Origin: Fischerella muscicola PCC 7414
Lineage (GTDB): Bacteria > Cyanobacteriota > Cyanobacteriia > Cyanobacteriales > Nostocaceae
Assembly: GCF_000317205.1 (NCBI RefSeq)
Contig: NZ_AJLK01000116.1
Location: forward strand, 1 to 64,000
DNA length: 64,000 bases
Direction of reading: 5' to 3'
The stretch's first letter is position 1, and every line of letters starts with the position of its first letter. Positions 9,872 to 18,385 of the stretch are shown here, piece by piece. The notes below the pieces were generated by a model that was not told the DNA's origin, made no database searches, and saw only the letters and a program-made list of their open reading frames with translations. The position numbers were made by a program, and so were the translations under genes.

Positions 9872-10209
9872 ATTAGGTTGCAAAATAACAAGTTTTTAAA
9901 AAAAATTTGTACTTTATACTACAATTACGAGGTTTTATTTCACAATAAAAATATGCAGCATATATAAAAAATAGAGTTGTTGTCAAAGTAACTTTGGCAA
10001 GCGAGGGAAAGTAAACGGTGAAAGAGAAACGAATTATTATTCTCTCAACTATTCCCTATTAAACTTTCTCTGGTATATATGTTGCATGATCGACGCAGGA
10101 GTTGTGCTGTTTGTCCTGTTTATCGCTTCCCAAAGGAGAACGGCGTCAGGGTAGCGAGCGATCGCGTAGATTAAAATAAGAACAACTAGTTAACACAACC
10201 GATTAATTT

Positions 10210-10490
10210 ACTATTTTTTTGCGGTGTGTGGAGATGCAATTGGAAAGGTTTAAAGACTTTTGTCAATATCTTTTCCTTTCCCCTAAGTCAGTTTGTGGTG
10301 CAGGGTTTTTGCCGTTTCCCCTGCTTTACAGTCACCAGGGGGATGCTAAAACATCCATCAGAACAGCCTGAGGTTTCTGACACTGTTAAGATAAAACTGA
10401 AGAATCGGGATGTTGTTGCTTTTTAACAAAATTTTCGTAAGTTGATAAAAATTTATCCCGCTTGTATAGATTTGTTTGCAAGCGGGTTAT
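10210..10490 (+). ncRNA. Possible structured non-coding transcript (unassigned)
   Basis: The gap 9872-10599 has no convincing protein gene. This part differs in composition from the AT-rich flanks and contains several small hairpins (GCAGGG...CCCTGC near 10302-10325, GGATG...CATCC near 10341-10356). It ends in an 8-bp stem CCCGCTTG/CAAGCGGG (10457-10486) followed by TTATTTAT, which looks like an intrinsic terminator. No Rfam family comes to mind: it does not match RNase P, tmRNA or SRP RNA. A 66-codon frame at 10226 has a non-AUG start and unlikely composition. Confidence 0.3.
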
Positions 10491-10513
10491 TTATCTTTAG
10501 GACTAATACATAA

Positions 10514-10548
10514 AAAATCGGTGAATAAAAATCATATCCACCGATTTT
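10514..10548 (-). terminator. Terminator-like hairpin (both strands) after the 45-aa gene
   Basis: Perfect 10-bp stem AAAATCGGTG / CACCGATTTT with a 15-nt loop and A/T runs on both sides, giving six T after the stem on the minus strand. It lies about 50 nt downstream of the stop codon of the small gene at 10600-10737. Confidence 0.75.
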
Positions 10549-10599
10549 GAATTGAATGACTCATCTTATATCTTTTATCGATCACTGATTAATTTTTGC

Positions 10600-10737
10600 T
10601 TATTCAGAATAAACATCTCCTGTGTAGGGTTGGACGCCAATATTGGGATAAGCATCGTCATTAGGGCCAAATATCCGTACCGCAGCTTCAGTAATATAGC
10701 GAGTGACACTAGCGATGAGATTCGAGATAGCCCTCAT
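10600..10737 (-). CDS. Small conserved-looking protein, 45 aa
   Basis: MRAISNLIASVTRYITEAAV begins an amphipathic helix. The C-terminal half RIFGPNDDAYPNIGVQPY is Pro/Asp-rich and ends in an acidic tail. A good ribosome site (GAGGGAG, about 8 nt before the ATG) and a strong terminator 3' of the stop codon argue for a real gene. I believe similar short proteins occur in other cyanobacteria but cannot name a function. It stands alone, between the chlH-like gene and pncB. Confidence 0.65.
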   Translation of the reverse strand: MRAISNLIASVTRYITEAAVRIFGPNDDAYPNIGVQPYTGDVYSE

Positions 10738-11138
10738 AATTAGACTCCCTCTTTTTTATTAGTTTTATAGGAATATCTATACTCTAAGTCTATAATTTTT
10801 GATTTAGTTTCATCTTCAACATATTGATATTTATGGCAATGTTACTTGATAAATGTTTGCAGAGCTTCAGCTTAGGGAATAGTAATACTGTTTAGTTTGA
10901 GTCTGACTGTAAATAAAATTGTTGATGAAATTCTATCTTTATAGTATCTGTCTTGAAAATAGGTGTAAGGGTGTAGGAGGAGTTAAATTTTCATGTTTGG
11001 TTGTGTACCAATGTTCATGAATGGCTAGCTTATTATTGATTATAACCATTAAAATAATTTAATTTTTAACAAAAAATATATGATTATTCTTGTAAAAGTT
11101 CTATATATAGTCTTTTCGGGACGTTACATTTCTAGACA
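10738..11138. other. AT-rich intergenic region upstream of pncB
   Basis: About 400 bases of AT-rich sequence with no gene that I can support. It presumably carries the promoter of the small gene on the minus strand (left) and the upstream control region of pncB (right). No recognised riboswitch fold. Confidence 0.4.
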
Positions 11139-11167
11139 TTGACAATATTTATAGTGAAAATTACCAT
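11139..11167 (+). promoter_or_regulatory. Possible sigma-70-type promoter of the NAD gene cluster
   Basis: TTGACA at 11139-11144, a 17-nt spacer, then TACCAT (four of six matches to the -10 consensus), about 35 nt before the pncB start. The start codon itself has a good GGGAGG site 10 nt upstream, merged with a HIP1 octamer. The promoter is a pattern match only. Confidence 0.4.
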
Positions 11168-11202
11168 AAAATGAATAAGCATCCTCAAAGGGAGGCGATC
11201 GC

Positions 11203-12582
11203 ATGACGTGTCACCCAGGAATATTGAACCAGGAGTTAATTCCGCGTGCAGAAGATTACAGCCTATTGACAGACCTTTACCAGTTGACAATGGCAGCTTG
11301 TTACACTGGTGAAGGTATAGAACAACGAAGAGCCAGCTTTGAGTTATTTGTCAGAAAATTACCAGAAGGTTTTGGCTATTTGATTGCAATGGGGCTAGCC
11401 CAAGCGCTGGAATATTTAGAAAAATTTCGCTTTACTCCTGCCCATATAGAAGCTTTGCAATCTACAGGAATTTTTGCTCATGCACCAAAACAGTTTTGGT
11501 CACTGTTAGAATCAGGAGGTTTTCGCGGGGATGTGTGGGCTGTACCAGAAGGCACAGCAGTATTTGCTAATCAACCACTGTTGCGGGTAGAAGCACCATT
11601 GTGGCAAGCGCAACTGGTAGAAACTTATTTACTTAATACCCTCAATTACCAGACATTGATTGCAACACGCGCAGCCAGAATGCGCGATGTGGCAGGTGAA
11701 CAAGCAAATCTGCTGGAATTTGGTACTAGAAGGGCATTCAGTCCCCAAGGGGCGCTATGGGCGGCGCGGGCAGCGTTAGCGGCTGGGTTTGATGCCACAT
11801 CAAACGTATTAGCAGCGCTACAACTGGGTGAGAAACCCAGTGGTACAATGGCCCACGCTTTAGTGATGGCACTAACGGCAACTGAAGGTAGCGAAGATCA
11901 AGCTTTTGCTGCATTTCAAGAGTATTTTCCAGGTGCAACCTTATTAATTGATACTTACGATACCATTGCTGCTGCCGAACGATTAGCTCTTAAAGTCAAC
12001 TCTGAAAACATCAAATTGACAGGGGTGAGGCTAGACTCTGGTGATTTGGTGACATTATCAAAAAAAGCGCGATCGCTTCTACCAGGTGTATCAATAGTTG
12101 CTAGTGGGGACTTAGATGAGCAAGAAATTTTTTCCCTAAAAAATGCAGGTGCTGAGATTGATAGTTATGGCGTCGGAACCCGACTAGTAACAGGAAAACC
12201 TGTAAATGGAGTTTATAAATTAGTAGAAATTGATGGCATTCCGGTAATGAAAGAATCGAGTGGCAAGATGACTTATCCGGGACGCAAACAAGTTTTCCGT
12301 TCATTCATAGAAGGTAAGTTGAAAACAGATTGTTTAGGATTAGCAGATGAAAATAATCTGGAAGGATTACCTTTATTGCAACTATTTATGCAACAAGGTA
12401 AACGGATGCAACCACCAGAAACATTAGCAACCATTCGTCAGCGTACCACCGCTTCTGTAGCGAGTTTACCCCAACAAACTCGATATATAGAAAATCCTAT
12501 ACCAGTGGCAATGGAAATCTCTGATAAATTACATAAATTAACTGAGGAAACCAAGAAAAAACCAGCATTAGTTAGTAGTTAG
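11203..12582 (+). CDS. pncB: Nicotinate phosphoribosyltransferase
   Basis: Converts nicotinate plus PRPP to nicotinate mononucleotide, the entry step of the Preiss-Handler salvage route to NAD. The 459-aa protein shows the family landmarks YSLLTDLYQLTMAACY near residue 20, LLEFGTRRAFSPQGALWAAR near 170, SGTMAHALVMAL near 212, and the phosphate-binding region TGVRLDSGDLVTLSKKAR near 275. The start is supported by GGGAGG about 10 nt upstream of the ATG. It leads a cluster with nadD (24 nt downstream), the Nudix regulator and nadE, so salvage and the last two steps of NAD synthesis are encoded together. The last residues (PALVSS) run into a small repeat. Confidence 0.95.
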   Translation: MTCHPGILNQELIPRAEDYSLLTDLYQLTMAACYTGEGIEQRRASFELFVRKLPEGFGYLIAMGLAQALEYLEKFRFTPAHIEALQSTGIFAHAPKQFWSLLESGGFRGDVWAVPEGTAVFANQPLLRVEAPLWQAQLVETYLLNTLNYQTLIATRAARMRDVAGEQANLLEFGTRRAFSPQGALWAARAALAAGFDATSNVLAALQLGEKPSGTMAHALVMALTATEGSEDQAFAAFQEYFPGATLLIDTYDTIAAAERLALKVNSENIKLTGVRLDSGDLVTLSKKARSLLPGVSIVASGDLDEQEIFSLKNAGAEIDSYGVGTRLVTGKPVNGVYKLVEIDGIPVMKESSGKMTYPGRKQVFRSFIEGKLKTDCLGLADENNLEGLPLLQLFMQQGKRMQPPETLATIRQRTTASVASLPQQTRYIENPIPVAMEISDKLHKLTEETKKKPALVSS

Positions 12583-12606
12583 TAACCAATTACCAATTAC
12601 CAAAAA

Positions 12607-13206
12607 ATGAAAATTGCCTTATTTGGAACTAGTGCCGATCCACCAACTGCTGGACATCAAGCGATTATCAAATGGTTGTCACAACATTATGATCGTGTAG
12701 TCATTTGGGCAGCAGATAATCCCTTTAAATCCCATCAAACACCTTTGCAGCATCGGGTAGCAATGTTACATCTACTCATAGATGATATACATGCGCCACA
12801 GCATAATATCAGTTTGGAACAAGAACTCAGTAGTTTAAGAACCCTAGAAACTCTGGATAAAGCCAAGCAACGTTGGGGAACAGAAACAGAGTTTACTTTA
12901 GTCATAGGTTCAGATTTACTCCCTCAACTACCACACTGGTATCGCATAGAAGATTTATTACATCAAGTCCAACTTTTAGTCGTACCACGATCGGGATATG
13001 TAATAGATCAATCTAGTTTACAGACAGTGGAAAATCTGGGAGCAAAAATAGCGATCGCCCAGTTACATGCTCCAGATGTATCCTCTACAGCTTATCGTAA
13101 CAGTGGAGACCCCGAAGCTCTCACGCCCCCTGTAATTGACTACATTCATCAACAGCATTTGTACAAATGCCAGGACGCATCCAAAAAAAGCTTGCAGATA
13201 CGCTAA
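12607..13206 (+). CDS. nadD: Nicotinate-nucleotide adenylyltransferase
   Basis: Adenylates nicotinate mononucleotide to deamido-NAD with ATP. The 199-aa protein has the nucleotidyltransferase signature FGTSADPPTAGHQAII near the start (the GTxxPxHxGH-type motif, with GH conserved) and the second signature as SSTAYR near residue 160. Length is typical. It sits directly downstream of pncB and overlaps the next gene by 40 nt, which implies co-transcription and perhaps translational coupling. Confidence 0.93.
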   Translation: MKIALFGTSADPPTAGHQAIIKWLSQHYDRVVIWAADNPFKSHQTPLQHRVAMLHLLIDDIHAPQHNISLEQELSSLRTLETLDKAKQRWGTETEFTLVIGSDLLPQLPHWYRIEDLLHQVQLLVVPRSGYVIDQSSLQTVENLGAKIAIAQLHAPDVSSTAYRNSGDPEALTPPVIDYIHQQHLYKCQDASKKSLQIR

Positions 13207-13913
13207 ACCAACAACCTTTGGCTGATTTCAAAGTCGGTGTTGACAATGTAATTTTTTCAGTGGATACTGCCCAAAACCGGCTGCTAGTACTATTAGTAAT
13301 GCGACAACAAGAACCCTTTTTAAATTATTGGGGTCTCCCAGGTACTTTAGTACGTCGAGGTGAATCGTTAGAAGACGCCGCTTACCGCATTCTGGCTGAG
13401 AAAATCAAGGTCAAAAATCTTTATTTAGAGCAATTGTATACTTTTGGTGGTCCCAATCGCGATCCAAGAGAAGCAAGTGATAGTTATGGGGTGCGTTATC
13501 TCAGCGTCAGTTACTTTGCCTTGGTGCGATTTGAAGAAGCCCAATTAATTGCTGACAAAGTTGCTGGAATCGCTTGGTATCCAGTTAAACGAGTCCCACA
13601 ATTAGCCTTTGACCATAATGAAATTTTGGCATACGGACACAGACGTTTAAAAAATAAATTAGAGTATAGCCCGGTAGCTTTTGAAGTTCTGCCAGAAACT
13701 TTTACTTTGAATGATTTATATCAGCTGTACACTACCGTTTTAGGAGAAAATTTTTCTGATTATTCTAACTTTCGGGCACGTCTACTCAAGTTAGGTTTTT
13801 TATGCGATACGGGTATTAAAGTATCACGGGGTGCAGGGCGTCCAGCAAGTTTATATCGATTTGATGCAGAAGCATTTGCCCCTTTTAAAGATAAGCCTTT
13901 AGTGTTTATTTAA
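13167..13913 (+). CDS. NrtR-like Nudix / winged-helix regulator of NAD metabolism
   Basis: A 248-aa protein with an N-terminal Nudix fold (about residues 20-150) and a C-terminal winged-helix-like domain (about 165-248, LNDLYQLYTTVLGENFSDYSNFRARLLKLGFL). This is the layout of NrtR, an ADP-ribose-responsive repressor of NAD genes. The Nudix box is degenerate: RRGESLEDAAYRILAEKIKV has Arg-Ile-Leu-x-Glu-Lys where an active hydrolase has Arg-Glu-Leu-x-Glu-Glu, so catalysis is probably lost. Position between nadD and nadE fits a local regulator. The ATG at 13167 lies inside nadD; the conserved part begins about 15 residues later. A catalytic hydrolase is the less likely alternative. Confidence 0.82.
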   Translation: MPGRIQKKLADTLNQQPLADFKVGVDNVIFSVDTAQNRLLVLLVMRQQEPFLNYWGLPGTLVRRGESLEDAAYRILAEKIKVKNLYLEQLYTFGGPNRDPREASDSYGVRYLSVSYFALVRFEEAQLIADKVAGIAWYPVKRVPQLAFDHNEILAYGHRRLKNKLEYSPVAFEVLPETFTLNDLYQLYTTVLGENFSDYSNFRARLLKLGFLCDTGIKVSRGAGRPASLYRFDAEAFAPFKDKPLVFI

Positions 13914-14003
13914 TTGCAGAAGGCAGGAGGCAGAAGGCAAGAGGCAGAAGGTTTAATTCTTGCCTTCTGAGTAATAACCAATGACAAATAACTATTGACT
14001 ATT

Positions 14004-15752
14004 ATGAAAATCGCGATCGCTCAACTTAATCCTACCATTGGTGATTTACCAAAAAATGCCCAAAAAATCCTTGAAGCTGCACAACAAGCAGTAGCCCAGG
14101 GTGCCCGTTTATTGCTGACACCAGAACTTTCTTTGTGTGGCTATCCTCCCCGGGATTTATTATTAAATCCTAGTTTTATTGAAGCAATGGGTATTACCTT
14201 GCAGCAATTAGCTAGAGACTTGCCACCTGATTTAGCAGTATTAGTCGGAACTGTAGAAGAAAATTTTCAAGCCAAAACCACTGGCGGCAAAACTTTATTT
14301 AATAGCATCGCTTGGTTAGAAGCGGGTAAGGTAAAACAAATTTTTCACAAACGGCTTTTACCTACCTATGATGTCTTTGACGAACACCGCTATTTTGAAC
14401 CAGGTTTACAAGCTAATTATTTCACTTTGGATGACATTAATATTGGTGTCACTGTTTGCGAAGATTTGTGGAACGATGAAGAATTTTGGGGCAAACGTAG
14501 TTACACTGTCAACCCAATTGCTGACTTAGCAATTTTGGGTGTGGATTTGATAGTGAATTTGTCCGCTTCACCTTACACCCTCAGCAAGCAACGGTTTCGC
14601 GAAGCAATGCTAAGTCACAGTGCAGTACGTTTTCGCCAACCGATCATTTATGCTAATCAAGTGGGTGGCAACGATGATTTAATTTTTGATGGCAGAAGTT
14701 TTGCTTTAAATCGTCAGGGTGAAGTTATTTGTCGGGCGCATGGGTTTGTCACTGATTTATTAATCATTGAATTTGACGAAGAAGCACGGGATTTCAACTT
14801 AGGTTTTATTGCCCCTAACTATGAGTGCGAGGAAGAAGAAATCTGGCAAGCGTTGGTTTTAGGCGTGCGAGATTATGTCTGTAAATGTGGTTTTAGTCAA
14901 GTAGTTTTGGGTTTGAGTGGCGGGATTGATTCTTCTGTTGTGGCTGCGATCGCTACAGCAGCCCTTGGTAAAGAAAATGTCCTCGGTGTTCTCATGCCTT
15001 CTCCTCACAGTTCCGAACATTCCATCACTGATGCCTTGGCGTTGGCAGCAAATCTTGGTATCAAAACTCATACCTTACCCATCGGTGATTTAATGCAAGC
15101 ATATGACAAAACCTTTGCAGATTTGTTTGCTGAGACTGAATTTGGACTAGCAGAAGAAAATATTCAATCCCGAATTCGGGGTAACTTATTGATGGCTATA
15201 TCCAATAAATTTGGTCATCTTCTTCTCTCAACAGGCAACAAATCAGAAATGGCTGTCGGCTACTGCACTCTCTACGGTGATATGAATGGCGGTTTAGCAG
15301 TTATAGCTGATGTTCCCAAAACCCGCGTTTATGCACTGTGTCGCTGGTTAAACCGCAACGGCGAAATTATTCCCCACAACGTTCTTACCAAAGCACCCAG
15401 CGCCGAACTTAAACCAGGTCAAGTTGACCAAGATTCTCTACCCCCCTACGATATTCTCGACGACATCTTGCAACGCCTAATTCAAGATCACCAATCACCC
15501 GCCCAAATTGTCAGCGCTGGACACGATGTAACCGTTGTCGATAAAGTCATGAAAATGGTAGCTAGGGCAGAATTCAAGCGGCGACAAGCACCCCCAGGAT
15601 TAAAAATTACAGATCGCGCTTTTGGTACTGGATGGCGGATGCCCATTGCTAGTAATTGGCTGGCTGTTAAAAATACTTATCAGACTAGAAGTATACCTAC
15701 GCCTTCCTTAGCACACTGGGATGGGAGAGATGCCCATTACAGGACGAAGTAG
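14004..15752 (+). CDS. nadE: Glutamine-dependent NAD+ synthetase
   Basis: Amidates deamido-NAD to NAD with ATP and glutamine. Two domains: an N-terminal nitrilase-like glutaminase (about 1-270; MKIAIAQLNPTIGDL, catalytic Cys in VTVCEDLW, Lys in FHKRLLPTYDVFDE) and a C-terminal ATP-PP synthetase (about 285-582; P-loop LGLSGGIDSSVVAAI; STGNKSEMAVGYCTLYGD). I chose the ATG at 14004 (582 aa) over an in-frame TTG three codons upstream, because the conserved sequence starts there. It closes the pncB-nadD-nrtR-nadE cluster, 90 nt after the regulator, with a small repeat between. Confidence 0.95.
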   Translation: MKIAIAQLNPTIGDLPKNAQKILEAAQQAVAQGARLLLTPELSLCGYPPRDLLLNPSFIEAMGITLQQLARDLPPDLAVLVGTVEENFQAKTTGGKTLFNSIAWLEAGKVKQIFHKRLLPTYDVFDEHRYFEPGLQANYFTLDDINIGVTVCEDLWNDEEFWGKRSYTVNPIADLAILGVDLIVNLSASPYTLSKQRFREAMLSHSAVRFRQPIIYANQVGGNDDLIFDGRSFALNRQGEVICRAHGFVTDLLIIEFDEEARDFNLGFIAPNYECEEEEIWQALVLGVRDYVCKCGFSQVVLGLSGGIDSSVVAAIATAALGKENVLGVLMPSPHSSEHSITDALALAANLGIKTHTLPIGDLMQAYDKTFADLFAETEFGLAEENIQSRIRGNLLMAISNKFGHLLLSTGNKSEMAVGYCTLYGDMNGGLAVIADVPKTRVYALCRWLNRNGEIIPHNVLTKAPSAELKPGQVDQDSLPPYDILDDILQRLIQDHQSPAQIVSAGHDVTVVDKVMKMVARAEFKRRQAPPGLKITDRAFGTGWRMPIASNWLAVKNTYQTRSIPTPSLAHWDGRDAHYRTK

Positions 15753-15757
15753 TTAAG

Positions 15758-15875
15758 GAAGCCCGCAACTAAAGTTGGGGCTAAAAGCTAAAGTAAGCTA
15801 AAAGCTTACTAAATCAAATATTTAACCCGTTTCAACGGGTTTAAGCTTTAAGCCTGAAATTTATTTCAAGGCTGA
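15758..15875. repeat. Palindromic REP-like cluster, left of the RAYT transposase
   Basis: One unit made of several hairpins: GCCCGCAACTAAAGTTGGGGC, a GTAAGCT...AGCTTAC stem, AACCCGTTTCAACGGGTT and AGCCTGAAATTTATTTCAAGGCT. The same ordered unit recurs right of the transposase in the same orientation. Confidence 0.9.
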
Positions 15876-15880
15876 TTTTA

Positions 15881-16294
15881 TCAATGCTCATCACAAAATT
15901 CCAAAGCATGAATAGTTGTTCTATTTAAATGATGAGTCTTCTGATTGAGTACATAAGCCTTTGCTGTCTCCAATTGCTTACTCCCCAACGTCAAAACCCC
16001 ATATCCATGTTGCCAACTAAAACCAATACCTGAAGTAGACGGAGTGTGATTGAGATGATAAGCACTGCTACCTTTAATTTGCTTTACAAAACCAGCTATC
16101 GATATTTTGGGAGGAATAGAAGCTATCAAGTGAATGTGATCCTCCACACCACCAATAGCATGAATTATGCAATCAATGGCATCTGCCTTGCCAATGATAT
16201 AACCGTAAACTTGAGATTCCCGTTCAGGAGTAATTAAAGGACTACGTGACTCCGTTGCCCAAACGAGATGATAATAAGTGCGCCAAAATGCCAT
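15881..16294 (-). CDS. IS200-like Y1 transposase, REP-associated (RAYT) type
   Basis: A 137-aa HUH single-strand transposase. The HUH pair is seen in GVEDHIHLIASIPP (His-Ile-His, about residue 52), and the probable nucleophilic Tyr in AKAYVLNQKTHH near residue 113. Length and the early FWRTYYHLVWATESRSPLI match the TnpA_REP/Y1 family. No tnpB is present. It is flanked within about 100 nt on both sides by clusters of palindromes in direct orientation, the usual setting of RAYT genes, which mobilise REP/BIME sequences. The frame is intact and the catalytic residues are present, so it may be active. Confidence 0.9.
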   Translation of the reverse strand: MAFWRTYYHLVWATESRSPLITPERESQVYGYIIGKADAIDCIIHAIGGVEDHIHLIASIPPKISIAGFVKQIKGSSAYHLNHTPSTSGIGFSWQHGYGVLTLGSKQLETAKAYVLNQKTHHLNRTTIHALEFCDEH

Positions 16295-16391
16295 TGTTAG
16301 CTTGAATACGAATTTATCTCTTCAAGCTAAAACCTGTTAAAACTACCTGAGTACGGGAATTTTACGGAATTTTGGTCAAAAACATCTAATC

Positions 16392-16633
16392 TGCCCGCAA
16401 CTAAAGTTGGGGCTAAAAGCTAAAGTAAGCTTCTAGCTTACTGAATCAAATATTTAACCTGTTTCAACGGGTTTAAGCTTTGAACCTGAAATTTATTTCA
16501 AGGCTGAATCAAATATTGAACCCATTTCCACAGGTTTAAGCTCTTAGCCTGAAATTTATTTCAAGGCTCAATAAAATATTTAACCCGTTTCAACGGGTTT
16601 AAGCTTTAAGCCTGAAATTTATTTCAAGGCTAT
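16392..16633. repeat. Palindromic REP-like cluster, right of the RAYT transposase
   Basis: Starts with the same GCCCGCAACTAAAGTTGGGGC hairpin as the left cluster, then carries three tandem copies of the AACCCGTTTCAACGGGTT + CCTGAAATTTATTTCAAGGCT pair (near 16455, 16520 and 16580), each slightly diverged. The left cluster has one copy. Confidence 0.9.
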
Positions 16634-16820
16634 CTGCTTCGCTGAAATCCTAATTTAGATTTAAAAAAGGCGATCGCTTAATTTCTTCATGTCGTCCTTG
16701 TCAACCCTACAGCAGTCAAAAACAAAACCCTAGATAGTGTAGAACGTGCATTTTTCACCCTACTATTATAAATAGTGTTAATAAAACTTTACGCGCTCTC
16801 AGCAACACCCCAAGTTACTC

Positions 16821-17672
16821 ATGACCGTTGCCGTTTCTCTCGAAAACGTCTACAAAATTTATAACAAAGTCCCCGTAGTCGATTATCTTTCTTTTGACAT
16901 TGCAGCTGGAGAAATGTTTGGCTTACTTGGCCCCAATGGTGCGGGTAAATCCACCACAATTCGGATGTTGACCACACTCACCAAACCTACACAAGGAAAC
17001 ATTCAGGTGTGTGGCTATGATGTCATACGCCAACCCTTACAAGTAAAGCAATGTATAGGTGTAGTGTTACAGCAAATCAGTGTAGATGGCGATTTAACTG
17101 TATGGGAAAACATGGAATTACATGGTAGGCTACATCACATTCCTAACCCACAGCGCCAACGCCTGATTAACCAATGGCTGGATTACGTAGAACTGACTCC
17201 AAAACGTAATGATTTAGTTAAAACCCTGTCTGGAGGGATGAAGCGGCGATTGCAAATTGCTAGGGCTTTGTTACATCAACCCCAAGTTCTATTTTTAGAT
17301 GAACCAACGGTGGGACTAGATCCGCAAACCAGGCGGCGTCTTTGGGAAATTATCAAAGATTTAAATAAGCAGGGTATGACCATGCTGCTAACGACGCATT
17401 ATATGGAAGAAGTGGAATATCTATGCGATCGCATCGGCATCATGGATAATGGTAAGTTAATTTCTTTAGGAACTTTACAACAATTGCGCTCCACTCATGG
17501 TGAAGGCTTGGTAATCAAACAAGTAGGAGATCGTTGGGAATATCTCTTTTTCCCCACCTTGGGTGAAGCAAACAATTATTTAGACACGCTACAAGATAAG
17601 ACGGGAATAATGGTACGTCCCTCTAACTTAGAAGATATTTTCGTAGAACTAACTGGACGCCAGTTAGATTAA
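16821..17672 (+). CDS. ABC transporter ATP-binding protein, DrrA/CcmA type
   Basis: A 283-aa ATPase of the ABC-2 export class (daunorubicin/polysaccharide exporter type). Walker A GPNGAGKST (about residue 37), signature LSGGMKRRLQIARAL (about 138), Walker B LFLDEPTVGLDPQ (about 158), switch His in TTHYMEE. The C-terminal about 60 residues are the extra domain seen in DrrA-like proteins. No permease gene adjoins it: the next gene converges, with stop codons three bases apart. The partner must be elsewhere, so the substrate is unknown. Confidence 0.9.
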   Translation: MTVAVSLENVYKIYNKVPVVDYLSFDIAAGEMFGLLGPNGAGKSTTIRMLTTLTKPTQGNIQVCGYDVIRQPLQVKQCIGVVLQQISVDGDLTVWENMELHGRLHHIPNPQRQRLINQWLDYVELTPKRNDLVKTLSGGMKRRLQIARALLHQPQVLFLDEPTVGLDPQTRRRLWEIIKDLNKQGMTMLLTTHYMEEVEYLCDRIGIMDNGKLISLGTLQQLRSTHGEGLVIKQVGDRWEYLFFPTLGEANNYLDTLQDKTGIMVRPSNLEDIFVELTGRQLD

Positions 17673-17674
17673 TT

Positions 17675-18385
17675 TCATACCCCTAATTCACGTAAGGTTG
17701 CTTCCATTCTAGTCACACTGTCAAACTTACCTTGTTGTTCATATAAATCACGGGCTTTTTTAAAAACAGCGATCGCTTCTTTGGATTTACCTTGTCTTTT
17801 TAACATTGTCCCCCGTAACTCATAAACTTGGGGATTTTTGGGAGCAAGTTTCACAGCTTCCTCATATGCCCATTGAGCGCTAGTGTATTCTCCCAATCGT
17901 GTCAGAATAGTTGCTAAACCTATATAGGCATTAACGTTACCACGGTTTAACTGGATTGCTTTGCGATAAGCTTCTTTAGCTCCACTGTTATTACCTAAAT
18001 TACCACTGATATAACCCAAAGCATATTGATAATCACTGTTATTGGGGTTAAGAGCAACAGCCCGACGGTAAGCAGTTAATGCTGCGGAAAAGTTTCCTTG
18101 TAAAGCATATAAATAACCAATGCCAGAATAGATCGAAGCATTTTTTGGCTCTAGATTTGCTGCTTGTTGATAAACAGCGATCGCACCACCATAATCACCT
18201 GTTTCTACTAAGCTACGTCCTTGTTCCAACAGTTCTTTTACTTCTTGGGTACTTTGACGCTGTACTACTAATACCTGAGCCTGAGTCACTGAAGCCATTG
18301 TTGTCACAATGCTTCCCATTAACAGAACACTAAATAAGAATGAAGTTCCTTTGTACACAGCCAACAACCTGAAAGTTTGTGCCAA
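17675..18385 (-). CDS. TPR-repeat protein with N-terminal signal or anchor
   Basis: A 236-aa protein. Residues about 15-37 are hydrophobic (FLFSVLLMGSIVTTMASVTQA) and look like a signal peptide with an AQA-type cleavage site. Residues about 50-225 hold five tandem tetratricopeptide repeats (for example YGGAIAVYQQAANLEPKNA, GNFSAALTAYRRAVALNPNN). TPR arrays serve protein-protein contacts; the location is probably periplasmic or thylakoid-lumenal. No enzyme domain. It converges on the ABC ATPase gene with only two bases between stop codons. Partner unknown. Confidence 0.88.
   Translation of the reverse strand: MAQTFRLLAVYKGTSFLFSVLLMGSIVTTMASVTQAQVLVVQRQSTQEVKELLEQGRSLVETGDYGGAIAVYQQAANLEPKNASIYSGIGYLYALQGNFSAALTAYRRAVALNPNNSDYQYALGYISGNLGNNSGAKEAYRKAIQLNRGNVNAYIGLATILTRLGEYTSAQWAYEEAVKLAPKNPQVYELRGTMLKRQGKSKEAIAVFKKARDLYEQQGKFDSVTRMEATLRELGV

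Noticed and set aside
10226-10426. 66-codon frame
   Set aside because: Non-AUG start, unusual composition and no ribosome site; the region looks more like non-coding RNA or spacer.
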